From NCBI GenBank assembly GCA_021229015.1, contig CM037777.1, forward strand, positions 26,847,002-26,911,001: a stretch of 64,000 nt of DNA. Reading direction: 5' to 3'. This document shows, piece by piece, positions 1-12,269 of this stretch. This DNA comes from Solen grandis (taxonomy: Eukaryota; Mollusca; Bivalvia; Adapedonta; Solenidae). Each line of letters opens with the position of its first letter. The first letter of the stretch is position 1. The notes beneath the pieces were generated by a model. It saw only the letters and a list, made by a program, of their open reading frames with translations. It had not been told where the DNA came from and searched no databases. The position numbers and the translations under genes are program-made.

Positions 1-450
1 ACCAGGGCGCACACTTGAAATAAATTTAAATAAGTTTTGTGATTTATATTAGACAGAGGCATAAGGAAAGCTCAGTGCTAAATATTTTTTCTTGAAATTG
101 TCCCAATGCATCCATGAATTTGATGTAAATGTTGTGTTTTTCCACTGAACACCAAATGCAAGCCTCAGCCAATGTCCAAGGTATTATTCCAACATAACAG
201 CTAAAAAATCGAAAGAAATAATAAAAAATAATAATCATATTGATTTTTATTGGTAACAAAACATTTTGTTGTTTACATTGTATTCATGTTGTAATATAAC
301 GTTATGATACAATTTAGCTTACAGTTTGTACATGTATGACTTGTTTTCTTTGATTTAAAAAAAAAAATCTTTTAAGAGACCATTTCATTAAGCGACTACT
401 TTTTGGCAGTCCCTTGAGCGGTCTCTTAATACAATGTTGACTGTATATGG
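1..450. mobile_element. Dispersed DNA-transposon-like repeat, 3' part (copy 1)
   Basis: It aligns over its whole length with 44842-45298 (visually ~80%). The inner edge ends in AAGCGACTACTTTTTGGCAG, then GAGCGGTCTCTTAATACAA and GACTGTA. The other end is cut by the window. On the minus strand both copies keep an open frame with the shared peptide FMDxxGQFQEKI, suggesting a remnant of a coding element. Confidence 0.6.
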
Positions 451-1420
451 ATTATTTTAACCAACTGCTTGAAGAACTTAAGCTTTAAATTGCAGTTTTA
501 TTTAATGTACATTCAATGATTTACATGATGTATACACTGTGTAACAATATCATTCAATTTCTTTTTGATGTATTAAACTAATCCCCTAAAATTGCCATTT
601 CATAAAAGGCTGATAAGAAATTTGATTAGATGTACATAACATCCTTATGCTGTGCATAAGGTAGTATATTATCATGCACAAGTAATTTGTTCCATTTTAC
701 CATCAATGCACTGCTTTAAAGAGAGAAAATGATATTGGGAACAGCAATACATGGCAAATGTAGAATTCAAACTGTGATTCTATACACATTCCTTGGTACA
801 CATACTACCATAATACAAACAAAGGATACTGCCTTTTAAATGAAATGACATTATCATTTTTCATGTCTAAGAGTTAAATGTATATATATAAAATTTCTAA
901 GAAAGATCTGGAAAAAAGTATAATGATGTGAATTCCTGTATGTTACATCATGATAAACAATGACATCATATTGCTCTACCTAATTATGTTTACAATAATA
1001 ACAACAACAGAATTTTAAAGGCATATTAATACATACTGGAGGAGAGTTAAGTGTGTGATTTTTTTTTTCAAAATAAATAATGTATAATAGGAACCAAGAT
1101 ATTTGAACTAGAGCTGTTTTCTTTGTTGTATTGTGAATTCACATTGTTGTTACAGGGTCTTGAAGGGGCGGTGCTAAGCTGTTACACACGATGAATCTAA
1201 TATTGACTAGCTCAAGTTTAAATGTTAATATTTGTTTATATTTAAAGGAATTGTCAAATGATTGATTTAAAGATTTTGTACAAAATTATGTTCTCAAAAG
1301 GATTGAAATCTCATTTCAAGTATATTCAAGCAATCTTGTTTGCTACAGTCAATTAGAGAACAATTTATGGAATTACCAGATTTGACATTCAAAATGGTCT
1401 TAATGCTCCAGAAATGAAGT
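451..1420. other. Intergenic, no gene seen
   Basis: AT-rich sequence with no convincing ORF. The only structure noted is a 32-bp direct repeat, 1317-1348, repeated perfectly at 1441-1472 inside the neighbouring MITE. Confidence 0.5.
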
Positions 1421-1424
1421 TTAA

Positions 1425-1668
1425 CCCTTTCCCTTTTAATCAAGTATATTCAAGCAATCTTGTTTGCTACAGAAATGAAAAACCATTTTTGATCTGCAGA
1501 AAACCACAGTTAAACCTTACCAAATTTAATTACAAAGTCCTCATTTCCAGACCACTGAGGAACAGCGAACAGCATAAAACCTGATCAGCCTGCGAGTTAC
1601 TCGCAGGCTGATCTGGTTTTATGCTGTTTGCATAGGTCTTTTCATGGTTTCCTCTATGAGGGAAAGGG
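1425..1668. mobile_element. TTAA-flanked hairpin MITE, copy 1
   Basis: Flanked by TTAA (1421-1424 and 1669-1672) with inverted termini CCCTTTCCC / GGGAAAGGG. The right half carries a long hairpin (AGCCTGCGAG TTACT CGCAGGCT at its tip). TTAA duplication with C-start termini is the hallmark of piggyBac-type elements. About 60 bp after the left end do not match the copy at 4660 and instead match flanking DNA at 1317. Confidence 0.7.
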
Positions 1669-1763
1669 TTAATCCTTTAATGAACCAAAAAACAAGTCAC
1701 CAATACTAAGGAAGTGTTGATGAGATGACCACTGTCTGTGCCAGTGTTCTTATATGTTTAGTC

Positions 1764-1784
1764 CACACACACACACACACACAC
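1764..1784. repeat. (AC)n microsatellite
   Basis: About ten AC units. Confidence 0.9.
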
Positions 1785-2413
1785 AGAGGTAAAGCAGCAA
1801 TAGTGTGATAATTATATTAATTATTAAAGCTCACTTTACCTTAATTGCATGTTTACATAATAGATAATTATGATTGTGTCCCGATGATTTAGTTATTGTT
1901 TTATCTTACTTTAGGTATGAATATAGTAATGCAAACTTACACTAAGTTATTCTGACTTTGTTTTTGTTACTGTTGATAAGAGTGTACTGATTAATTAGAA
2001 TATCTATCTCAATCTTTTTAATGGATATTTATGAATGTCATTCTTCAAATAAACTAAACAAAATGACTTGAGTTTTCTATTTTATGTTTGAGACTAAAAT
2101 TCTTGAATATCTGAGTACTGGAGAATTTCTCTTTGTGAATAGGAATACTGTGAAAACATTAATTTTCATGGGACACTAATTTTCATTGATTTTGTAAAGG
2201 GTTTTTTCAAAGAATAGTAACCCCCACAAAAGTAGTTGTAACCCTAGGAAAGACATTCATTCAGTATACCTCATGTTTTCTAGAACATGGAATATATGTA
2301 ACCTTGAAATTTTCTTAAGTACATGATCAATGAAATTTAATGTCAAGGAAAATTATTGAGTTTACAGTATACTTCACATACTTGGCAGGCAAACATTGAA
2401 TACAATTCAGATC

Positions 2414-2670
2414 CACTGTCCCCGATGGTCGAGTGGTTTGAAGGTTCGGTTCGGCAGCAGGAGGTCATGGGTTTGATCACAAGCTGCAGCATGCCAAAGG
2501 GTAGTTCTAGGACTGGTTGGCCCTGTGTCAGGATAATGTGACTTGGTGTGGTATCATGCCACATGTCTACGGCGTGATACTGCAGTATGGCAGCACTATA
2601 TCTGTCCTCAAGTTGAAATCGTCTCCAAATGACTGAAATATTGTCGGTGGGACCAACCAACTAACAAACA
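2414..2670 (+). mobile_element. tRNA-derived SINE, family 2
   Basis: The tRNA-like head has box A GATGGTCGAGTGGTTTGA and box B-like GGGTTTGATCAC. The body matches, in inverted orientation, the fuller copy at 43578-43868 (shared GATACTGCAGT, GTGGTATCATGCCACAT). It ends with the tail ATGACTGAAATATTGTCGG and A-rich sequence. Confidence 0.75.
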
Positions 2671-2821
2671 AACATTTCAGCTCCATTATAATTCTAAGTG
2701 CAGGTGGATAGGTGGTCCAGGATTCCTGTTCTCGAAAAATGCGTAAATACGATCTGTCTTGTACTGAAATATCTGCTCAAATTTGAGTTTAAGCTTGAGT
2801 ATGATATTTGAGCAATGTTCT

Positions 2822-2822
<1 letters not shown>

Positions 2823-2853
<31 letters not shown>
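2823..2853. repeat. Poly-A tract (~31 nt)
   Basis: Uninterrupted A run in intergenic DNA, not clearly attached to a retroposon. Confidence 0.9.
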
Positions 2854-2856
<3 letters not shown>

Positions 2857-3230
2857 CACTATCAACTTTATTTTTAGTAATAGGAGTGTTCTCAAACATT
2901 GTCTCAAGCATAATTGAGTGTGTCATTTGACTTAGCTGAGAAGGTGCTTAAAATATGTTGTGAATATACATCCCTCATTGATCACACTAAGTTGAGCATG
3001 ATAATCATACTTAAGTCTGTTTATGAGTACGATTTTCAATGTCTTTGAGAACTTGGGGTGGGTCTAGAAACCACATTTAATTAGAACACTTATGCCTATT
3101 AACAAGCTCCATCTATACAATAAGGTACATGTATTATGTCAACAAGGTATGGATCATTGGTCAATTGTTAAACCAGATTATACCAATTTTACACACAATG
3201 GAGCACATCTGAAATGTTTCATCTGAAGGA

Positions 3231-3476
3231 GGGGCCTCCGTGGCCGAGAGGATAAAGTCGCTGATTTTAACACTCACTCAGCGCCTCACCGTGTGGGTTC
3301 GAATCCCGGCAGGGTCTTTTGGATTTTAATGTGAGGAAGCCTTCCAGTTGGCTTGCGTTAGGTCGGTGGTTCTACCCGGATGCCTCCGTGCATTCGGGGT
3401 CTTACTCCACCTGTAATTAGCTGACGTCGCTATATGACTGAAATACTGTTGAAGCGACGGTAAACTCAAAAAGTCA
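3231..3476 (+). mobile_element. tRNA-derived SINE, family 1
   Basis: Box A TGGCCGAGAGGATAAAG and box B GGTTCGAATCC, then a body shared with copies at 23230 and 39322 (AAGCCTTCCAGTTGGCTTGC, TCGGTGGTTCTACCCGG, GTAATTAGCTG). Tail ATGACTGAAATACTGTTGAA followed by GCGACGGTAAACTC. Confidence 0.85.
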
Positions 3477-3745
3477 AGATCAGAATGATCTTTGCACTTA
3501 CCGTGTGTTTTGAATTTATTGACATTATATTGTCATGCTGCCCACATTTCATTCCTAATTTTGTCACGGTTTCAAAATACAGTCCCTGTGTTACATTACC
3601 TAACACAAAATCAAATTGGTTTTTGACATCTTTAGAAACAAGCGGTTTCAGCATGCATCCATTTTGGTTTTCAGTCAGTAGGTAAGATTCTTTCCCCTAT
3701 GTTGAAACATTATCGCTGCATGCAATACATGTACCACACACTGTA

Positions 3746-4361
3746 CTACTCAAAGTTTGCTAAGCACCATCCGCTATTTTCCCGTAGCGTTTCATGCTTA
3801 GACAAGCGACTTTAAAGGCATGCTACATTACATTTTACAATGAAACAAATCTTGCTTTTATGCAGAAGTATTGTTTATGTACCAAACTTACTACCAGTTA
3901 CAAAAAATAAGCCTTTCGGATCCTCAATACTGGGAATTAATCATAATTAGAAAGTGCGAAATTTTGAGAAAACACCTTGAAATTTAAAGTCAGCTAAATT
4001 CAGAACTTTGATCTTCAAATATTCCTGTTTTCTAAATGGAATACTTTTAATGATATTTGTGACGATGTTGGCCTGTTCATGTTCATTTTTTTCTGTATTG
4101 ATCACAAGATTTAACTTCAATTTATAAAATGCCATTTCTTGCAAAAAACACACTTTTGTGAATTTGCCAACTAATGACAGGAATTGGCTAAATCGTTGTA
4201 ACTCATTTTTGAGTATCTTTTCTATCATTTTGACAAAAACTATGCGTAAAAATGATGGTCAGCTAACGCTTTCCTTTCAGGTACATAGCATTACATTAAG
4301 CATGTGTTTTCATGTGACTCTATGGGAAAATAGCCGGTGGTGCTTAGCAAACTTTGAGTAG
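3746..4361. mobile_element. 616-bp inverted-repeat DNA element with TA duplication
   Basis: The ends are inverted repeats starting CTACTCAAAGTTTGCTAAGC, ~45 bp long with a few mismatches, flanked by TA on both sides (3744-3745, 4362-4363). No transposase is encoded. TA target sites suggest mobilisation by a Tc1/mariner-class enzyme. Confidence 0.65.
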
Positions 4362-4380
4362 TATATATACACACAACGAC

Positions 4381-5234
4381 TGTTCTAACTGGTCACTTTA
4401 GACTTTGCAAATTTCTGACAAAGCAAGCACTCAAAAATCATTTTGGCTAATCCCATTTGAAAACATTTTATTACGTAAAAGGACTGTCAATATATAGATA
4501 TGATTTATAGTAAGAATATACTAGCGTTTTTTACAGGACAATCCCCTAAAACGAAAGTCACAAATTCACCGTTAACCCACATTTTAACTTTTTAAGGCAA
4601 TGAGCTGTAGTAGAATACTGCAATGCTGATCGTAGATGTAGTATTTCCATAACTGTTAACCCTTTCCCTCATATATACTCCTTTTGACGCCCTCAACAGG
4701 TATCACATAAAGCCTGATCTGCAGAAAACCACAGTTAAACCTTACCAAATTTAATTACAAAATACTCATTTCCAGACCACTGAGGAGCAGCGAACAGCAT
4801 AAAACCTGATCAGCCTGCGAGTTACTCGCAGGCTGATCTGGTTTTATGCTGTTCGCATAGGTCTTTTCATGGTTTTCTCTATGAGGGAAAGGGTTAAAGA
4901 ATGTTCATATTTGTTTACGTTTGATGTATTAAATAGGAATGAGCAAAAAAGAGGCCAAAACATTTGCAGGGTACGATTAAAAAAAGCGAAGAAGAATTTC
5001 ATTGGGCCCCGCAGGTGTTTAGAAGGCCTTACCATATCCCGTATTGCAATGCCTCTGCATATGTTTCTTCACATATTGCTAATTTATTATTTAATATATC
5101 AAATTTTAAATGAAAACGAACATTCCATGACAGGGATGGAAATATAATCTCTCAAATACACTAACTAAATTGATTTTGAGTGCTTGCTTTGTTAGAAACT
5201 TGCAAAAACCTCAGTGACCAATAAGAAAAGTTGT
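4381..5234. mobile_element. Inverted-repeat element, interrupted by a MITE
   Basis: Arms 4381-4438 and ~5171-5234 are inverted copies (key block GACAAAGCAAGCACTCAAAA / TTTTGAGTGCTTGCTTTGTT, plus TTGCAAA and GGTCACT). The interior has no gene and contains the TTAA MITE at 4660-4893. Target duplication not resolved. Confidence 0.55.
4660..4893. mobile_element. TTAA-flanked hairpin MITE, copy 2 (intact)
   Basis: TTAA at 4656-4659 and 4894-4897; termini CCCTTTCCCTCATA and TATGAGGGAAAGGG are inverted. A perfect internal hairpin lies near 4798-4852. This is the cleanest of three copies (others at 1425 and 37568) and has piggyBac-like features. Confidence 0.75.
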
Positions 5235-5239
5235 TCAGT

Positions 5240-7620
5240 GTAATGTATCACTTTTATCTACCAGTTTTCTAATATTTCCACCAATTGCTGGAATTGGTCC
5301 AGCTGAGTGTCCTACTTCTTCAACAGACTCCTTCCCACATATTCCAGTTTCCATCTTACCGTCTAATGACCGATAAACACGATTGATTTCGACAAAAAAT
5401 CTCTTTCAAACATGAAAGAGCTCTATGCGAGCGTTTATGTAAGCCCTTCTTCATGTGTTAAACCTTAAACCTTTTTTTTTTCTTCACAGATTGTACATCA
5501 GTGGTCAACAACAAAAGAAATTGGCTACCTAAAGTGCCAAAATTCTACAAAACGGATATGTTATTCAGTCCATATATATGTGTATACCATTGTGTAAATG
5601 TGTCAAAGTGGTATGCAAATGAATCCAACCCCGTGGATGTCATGTGCCAATACAGTGTACATGCATTTCGACCATTCCTCGTACATTTAGTTACAATCTA
5701 TAACACTGTTGGCTTGGTTTTTAACGTTCCACTGCCAGTAAGCATTTAATGGCATGATGCCAAGCCCGTTAGAGTAACCTGACGCAGAATCAACCAGCTT
5801 TGGAATCACCGTTGTATGATGAGTGCTTAGTGCGTGCCTGTATACCAGTACCATTAAACCGAAACGGTAAAAGTATACTTTTTACTGATATTTTAAATTA
5901 TTTCTTTGTCTATGTCTGTAACCGTAAATGAGATTGTATTTATATGTTCCTAAAGTCATTATCGGCTACCTCTTTAATAACTCCCTCATAAATTGTAGGG
6001 TCAATTTACATATTTACATTTATCGATATATTTTTATAATATATTTAAGAGAATAAAACAGAGGAAGGTAGTTACTGAAAGCCGAACTTATATACTCGTG
6101 ACAGTTAAAAAGATCAACAATACATGTACGAGACTGTAAAGTCTTTTTATATCGGAGATAAGAACTCAGAGGAATGCATCTTCGACGGTGTTTATTTTCA
6201 TATATCCAACAGCAAATATGGACATTGAATATGACTATGAAGATACGATAAGGTTATGTATTTCTTTCCGACCCAGCAGCAAGCTCATCTAACGAGGGTG
6301 GTGTTCATTATCCTGCTGACCCAGCATCATACTTATTCCATCATGCATGTAGCGAGCATTATGCTTAAATGGTTTGCGCGTTCTGAAGGGTCTTTATTAT
6401 GTTTAAGCCCGATGCAGCATTATGCTTATTAAATAAAAATGCCGACCCACATGCTGCTCATTGACGAGCATGATGCTCATTGAACAATTTGCATAGGCTA
6501 ATAACTAGACTAATTAACATAGTCTAATGAAGACAATAATCGTACGTCATACCATGTGAAACAGTTGTTCAATATCATAGCTTTGCTTGGCTATGCGAAA
6601 TTTAAAATGTTGACCCAAGCAATATTATAATATCACTTAAGGCTAAGATCCATTGCCCTTTAAGTCTTAAAATATATCATCTAACCTCAAAAAGAGTCGC
6701 ATCCTATTGGGCACTTTGGAGAATTTAAAACCAAACAATCTTGCAGTGTTGCATACCTAAAGAATAATTTAAGTGTCTACGAAAATGCAAAAAGAATAAT
6801 AGAGATGAACATTTTTTAGGGAATTTTGACTTAACGATAAAACTTTATTCAATCTGTAGCACGCCTTGCTTTTGGGGTACTCCTGCTAAATTCTTTAGTT
6901 CCTACGTGTTGCTATAGGTTGCCTCCCATCTGTCGTCTGTTGTCCATGATGTCGGTTATCTGATACGCGATAACTTTAAAACGATTAAATGGTTTATGTA
7001 CAGGTATCTGACATAATGGCAATAATTTGCGCGTGCTTTCTCGACCAATTGGGTTTATGGTAACGAAAATGCACTCACGGTAGGTGACATGTGTGCTGCA
7101 ACACCAGTTACTTGTTATTATAAGTATATCACGAATAGGATAGTTAGTAGGCGACATAAATTAATTTCAGTGTCTATCTGTTACGTCTTTTAACATCAGC
7201 AATGTGGCATCATTATGATTTCCAATATAAATGTCGTAACTCAAATTTATTTTGATTTATCACTTATTTTTTCAGCACTTTGAATACAAAATCTATCAAT
7301 CGGCAAAAGATCGCGACTACTTGTTTTTTGTTGTTTTTTTTTTCATGAGATCTTTATGAACCAAATTCTTCTCGGAATTCAAATTCACACAAGAATGTAT
7401 TTGAATTTCGACCAATCCGAGCATGCCCGAGTTTTTCTAAAAATAATTGCGGAATTATGCGAGATAAGGTGGTATAGAAGACGATGGCTTGAATTGTGTA
7501 CCTATCCTTTTGTAAATGAATAATCGAATTATTCTATATTTACATGTACATATTTTACAGGGTCTTTAAAACGATAGAAATCATCAATATATTTTTTTAT
7601 TGTTCAACCAAAGATCAAGG
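5240..7620. other. Intergenic, no gene seen
   Basis: No credible gene. Short AGCAT/ATGCT-like words recur at ~6340-6485. Small open frames at 5501-5749 and 6912-7157 show no recognisable domain. Confidence 0.45.
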
Positions 7621-7626
7621 AATCAA

Positions 7627-9982
7627 TTATTGTGAGCATACAACACAAGAAAGTTCCCTCCCGTGAACATATGGTGGGCACTCAAGATCGTAGTTACAAT
7701 AAGCTTCTACAAAATAGAGTAGGTTTACTTGATGAGCTCTTGCAGTATTTGTCACTGTTTCCGGATGCCCGTCCAGACACACGTACTCTGTAGAGTCGTC
7801 ATTTCCGGGATATCCCGTGACAAGGTACCCGCTGTACTCTTTCGTCCATCCCTGGTAACACTCGTTCCTTCCCGGAATCATTATGGATGTGCTTTTTTGA
7901 ATGGAGCACAAGGCGCACGGAGCTTGTCCGCCGTTAATAACACCAGATGAGCCGAAAAAATAGCTTAAATCATGATGTGGTCTAAAGACATATTCAACAC
8001 CAGTAACAGCTACATGTTCATCTTCTCCTTCTTTGTATTTACCCCAAAGTGGTTGATTTGGCAGACATAGATAACCAGCTCCAGACCCCGAAGAAGTTGC
8101 AGCATTATACGAGCCTGCCATATACCCTGAAAATGTATGGATGATATACTTACAACAGCCTTTTTTTTTTATTCATAGACTCAAAGTCAATATTTTCTCA
8201 TTTATTTTTCAAGAAATTATCTTCCTTTTCGAACAAGAAAATAGAATATGGTTCTTAATGACATTTAATAAATATGTATGCAGCCTGTTTTGAGATACAA
8301 TAGATTAAGTTATCCCTATCATAAAAAATACAGAACATTATTGATAATTTCCTCGTATCTTTAATTTTGACTTCAGATGACATTTAGAAACGAAGCCAAG
8401 AAACCTGAATACACCAGTGCTGTCCCATTTTGAATGCATGAACTCCGACCCCACTGGATGTAGGTTGTAGATGATCCTGAAATTAAATATCTGGATAATT
8501 CATATCTTGGAACAAGAGTATGAAATATTCTTAAATTAAATACTGTAATGATATTTAACTCCAAAACCTCAAAAAGACTATAATTATTATGTAGTTTTGA
8601 CTTAAAATGTAACAGTTGAAAAAAAAAAAAAGAAAAAAAAAAAGACCTTTAACCCAAATGCCCATTGCTCTAATTCTAACACCAAAATTATTTATTACCA
8701 AGCTCTCGTGACATTTGCTGGTATTGCTACACCGGTAAAATATTTCTCATATTTTACCAGTAGCTTTGTACTTTAAACTGTTAAAATTATTTGTTTTTCT
8801 ATAATAAAATTCGGAAAGGAATATTGATATTTTATATGATACAATAATTAAGCATTTCCTTATTCATACTTTCTTTCTTTCAACATTTCGTCTCAGCCAC
8901 GTGATACATTCTTTGTCTATCTGTCATAGATAAGTGTTATAAAAACGCCAGGGTATCATGGCATGTTTAGCGTGTCTGCAATTCACACATTGCGCAATTA
9001 ATCGCTAATCGCATTAAACTGGTCACTTGTCTGTCACCCCCGTCCCGGGTAGACGAAACTTTTCTTTGTGAAAAGTTAAAAATTCGAATTTTGGCTTTCA
9101 AAGAGGAAAGACCTCTGTTTAGGATTTCCTAACGAAAATCATTAACGAAACTTATTAACGAAACTTATTAACTGATATTTGATATTGATTTTTACTGTGA
9201 TTTCACGGACATTTATGTGGATAACCATCATCATTATTATTATATACTACTGTGTTTTCACGGACTATATTATTGTTGTTATTTAAATTTGTGGATTGCC
9301 ACAGAAAGAAAAGAAAAGAAGAAATTAAATCTCATTAATCACAAAAGGACTTATTTGTCATTGTGTGAGAGTTCCTACAGTTCCCCAACATAATTAACCA
9401 GATATCGGGGCACAGTCGGACAAACAACAATTAAATCTACAGATTCACAGTATTACTTCACCGACAGGATATTTTAACCTGTTAGCAATATGCCTCAATG
9501 GGGGAATAGTACCTGTTTGTCGAAAAGCCTCAAACGAATCAAATACATGTAGTATAAAATTGACACCATGAGAAATGGATGCATCAGAGAAGGTTATTTT
9601 GAGGTTTCTAGTTATAAATCGTGTACTTCATGTTTCAACATATGAGTGTGGACATCTACAGAGTCTCTTTTTACATACTCCTACATAAAAATGAATGCAA
9701 TATACCTTTTTGAATTTCTAATGTCATCTTTTGCTCAAGAGCTGCAAGCTTTGAATTAAGAGCTGCATTTTCTTGCTGTTGAACCATGATTTGCGATTTT
9801 TGTCCCGCGATTTCTTGCTGTTGCCTAGTAAGTGTGGTGTTTTGTTCAGAAACGATCTGTTTCAAATTGGCGATCTCCAAGGCAACGTCCTGGTCGCTAT
9901 GTAACACCAATCTTTTGCCATTGTCACACGAAAATACTTGACCAAAATGCAGAAGAATGAACGCAAATAACCGAAACTGCAT
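7627..9982 (-). CDS. Gene A: secreted coiled-coil protein with Cys-rich C-terminal domain (short-chain collagen C4-like)
   Basis: Three exons on the minus strand: 9982-9706, 8476-8405 and 8126-7627 (stop). All introns are GT-AG and both are phase 1; the spliced CDS is 849 nt, 282 aa. I start at the ATG at 9982, just before the hydrophobic stretch MQFRLFAFILLHF; the frame is open a few codons further up but without an ATG. Residues 1-19 look like a signal peptide. Residues ~25-90 are a Gln/Glu-rich heptad-like coiled coil that opens with KRLVLHSDQDVALEIANLKQ. The 72-bp middle exon gives the TYIQWGRSSC motif. The last exon gives MAGSYN, YLCLP, CALC, PGRNECYQGW, GYPG and a terminal CVVCS. Ten cysteines after the coiled coil are shared with genes B and C. 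From memory the C-terminal domain resembles bivalve proteins named short-chain collagen C4-like, yet no Gly-X-Y repeat is present, so the name describes only the C-terminal domain. It is probably a secreted oligomer; its function is unknown. Confidence 0.8.
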
Positions 9983-11840
9983 CGTCGACACGTAGAAAGC
10001 ACTTTGTGTTACGAAATTACTAAAAAGGTTATCTTATCTTCAGAAAGGGGGGTTCAGAAAGAATCTAGGATAAAAGTTCACTGATATATCTCTTTGTCTC
10101 ATCTTACTGTTGTAAGATTCTAATATCGTTTTCTTTCAATGAAAGGAACAGCGTTTTAACCGATATCTTATAAGCTGATTGGGAAACAAGTTTAGATCCT
10201 CTCAACGGATTCTGTGTTGTACCGGTATAGGGATTGAAAGACTCAGCGGGGATTGGTTTGCAACATTCAGACCCGTAGTCCATGTCCACTACCAGTGAAC
10301 TTCGGCGCCTCTCCAGAACTTAAAGAATGAAATACAGTCTATTTAACCTAATCTGAGATATTTTTCATGTAAAAATACGGTTAAAACGATAATACGAAAT
10401 GTCGATAAATTCGTTTTGGAAATTCATTCTTATCAGTTAATAACACGTGTAATTGTGTTACGTTCATCTTGCGTGCTTACACTATATCATATTAATTGAA
10501 ATAGTTTATTGTCTAGATATAGATCTTTAATTAAATTAACATATACATGTATTTATGCCATTCAGGGGTTCAAACCAAAAAAGAAGATCGACTAGCATTA
10601 GTTTTGTAATTGATAAATTGAATATATCCACATATAGTCGAATAGTTCCACGATCATTCGCCAATAACATAATTATTACTAATTGTAACTAGTCATGACA
10701 ACTAGTTAAAGATCGTTACGTCCTATAAACTGATCCGCATCATTCTTCTCTACTACAGATTAAAAATTTTACAAAATAACAATCGTAATTATTTAAGAAA
10801 ATCTAAAACAATCACGCAAAGAAATAAAGCTAAAAATATAAGCAAATACCAACAATTCCTAAATACGTTTTTATCTACATGACATTATACTGTATTATAA
10901 TGATACCGATAACTACTTTATATCTAATGTGGCAATACACCCTCTACTCAGACTCTCACTCTCTCCATCATTCGATCTTCTCAACTAAGTTATTATAAAA
11001 TTTTAAAGTAATCATTTAAAATACTAGTCAATCGTATTTTATATATTACTAACAAATCTAAATATATTAACTAAAAAATTATAAGAAAGCTAAAACAAAT
11101 ATGCCAAATGAAAAATTCTAAATGATTTTATGTTTGCGATATATTACAAACATAATTTTACATGTTATATTCAATTTACTCTAACCAATACAAAACCATA
11201 ATCAGAATATTTTAATTGCAATTAATTACATTTCCACATTGCTTGCAAAGGGAGTTAAAAGTAATTCCATTTGAACATATAGTTATATCTATTTTCCATG
11301 ATATTGACTTTATACAGCATTATATTACATATATCTATCTTATGATTTTCGATGAGATACTGAATTTATCAGTGAGATATAATTTATATATGTTTGCTGT
11401 TTGAGACAGTATTACAAAACAACATACATGCATTATATTCCATTTACTCTAACCTACAAAAATCGTTTTGAATATTTCTTATTGCATTTAAAATCCTATC
11501 GTGCTTGATATTTCTCATATCAAATGTATAGTCCGTCGAGAAGGGTAAAAAGAGAATTTTGGTTCCCGTTCTGTACATTGAAATATATAGCAAAGTAAAA
11601 CGTAAAACGGATAAAGATTTCCATAACGTCACGGTTACGTCATATAATTCAACGTAATTTGGCGCCATTCTTTGTAAAATCTGACTTGTTTAATAAAAAA
11701 AAAATAAAAAAAAAAAAAAAAAAAATAAAAAAAAAACCTATAGAAATCAACATAAGATAAAAAGAAACTTTTGTTTATTTTGAGTGAACATGGAATATAT
11801 CTTATCTCGAAGCAATAAAATGTTTACATTTTTACTCGCG
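9983..11840. other. Gene A upstream region, no further gene seen
   Basis: Very AT-rich below 10.4 kb, with an A-rich run at ~11694-11738. A 61-codon minus frame at 10104-10289 has no recognisable feature and no matching position near genes B or C. Confidence 0.4.
10028..10038 (-). promoter_or_regulatory. GATA-type motif upstream of gene A
   Basis: On the minus strand the sequence reads AAGATAAGATAACC, two overlapping GATA motifs, about 46-57 nt before the gene A ATG. A related motif sits at nearly the same place before genes B (15145-15151) and C (20542-20548). Confidence 0.4.
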
Positions 11841-11845
11841 TTACG

Positions 11846-11920
11846 CGTCCTGGTGGTGTAGTGGTTAGCATACTGGACCGGTAATCCTGATACCCGGGTC
11901 CGATCCACGGATGCGCCTGG
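11846..11920 (+). pseudogene. tRNA-like sequence (tRNA pseudogene or SINE head)
   Basis: Box A GGTGTAGTGGTTAGCAT is good; box B is GGTCCGATCCA, degraded from GGTTCGANTCC. The acceptor arms CGCGTCC and GGATGCG pair with one G-U. The anticodon stem has a mismatch and the T arm is poor, so I do not call a functional tRNA. Confidence 0.45.
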
Positions 11921-12269
11921 CCTAATTTTCGTGTAGCTTTTCTATATAATTATAATTTTCCGCTCAAAGTTTTATTCCACATTTAAACACTTAACAACTT
12001 TTCTAACTCCACATTTTTGTTTTTAAATAACTTTATTTTATGTAATACAATTATGAACCTTCATGTTTAAAATAAAAATGTTGACCCACTAATTCCCATA
12101 ATAAAATCAGCCACATGACAATCCGTTTATGAGATCCAAGATGCATACATTTCGTAATGTCTGTGTTTACAGTGTTTGAAATGCTTCATAACCGGTACAT
12201 TTGGATTGGTAAATTGTTTACATGTAGTGAAATCATAAATTTGAAACTGTTATTCAAATTTAAGACACA

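Noticed and set aside
4869..5147. 92-codon ORF
   Set aside because: Starts in the TTAA MITE and runs through the interior of an inverted-repeat element.
7729..7950. Plus-strand ORFs opposite genes A, B and C (also 13853-14080 and 18442-18624)
   Set aside because: Antisense shadows of the conserved Cys-rich exon; similarity among them follows from the coding strand.
11846..11920. Functional tRNA gene
   Set aside because: Good box A and acceptor pairing, but the anticodon stem is mismatched and box B is degraded.
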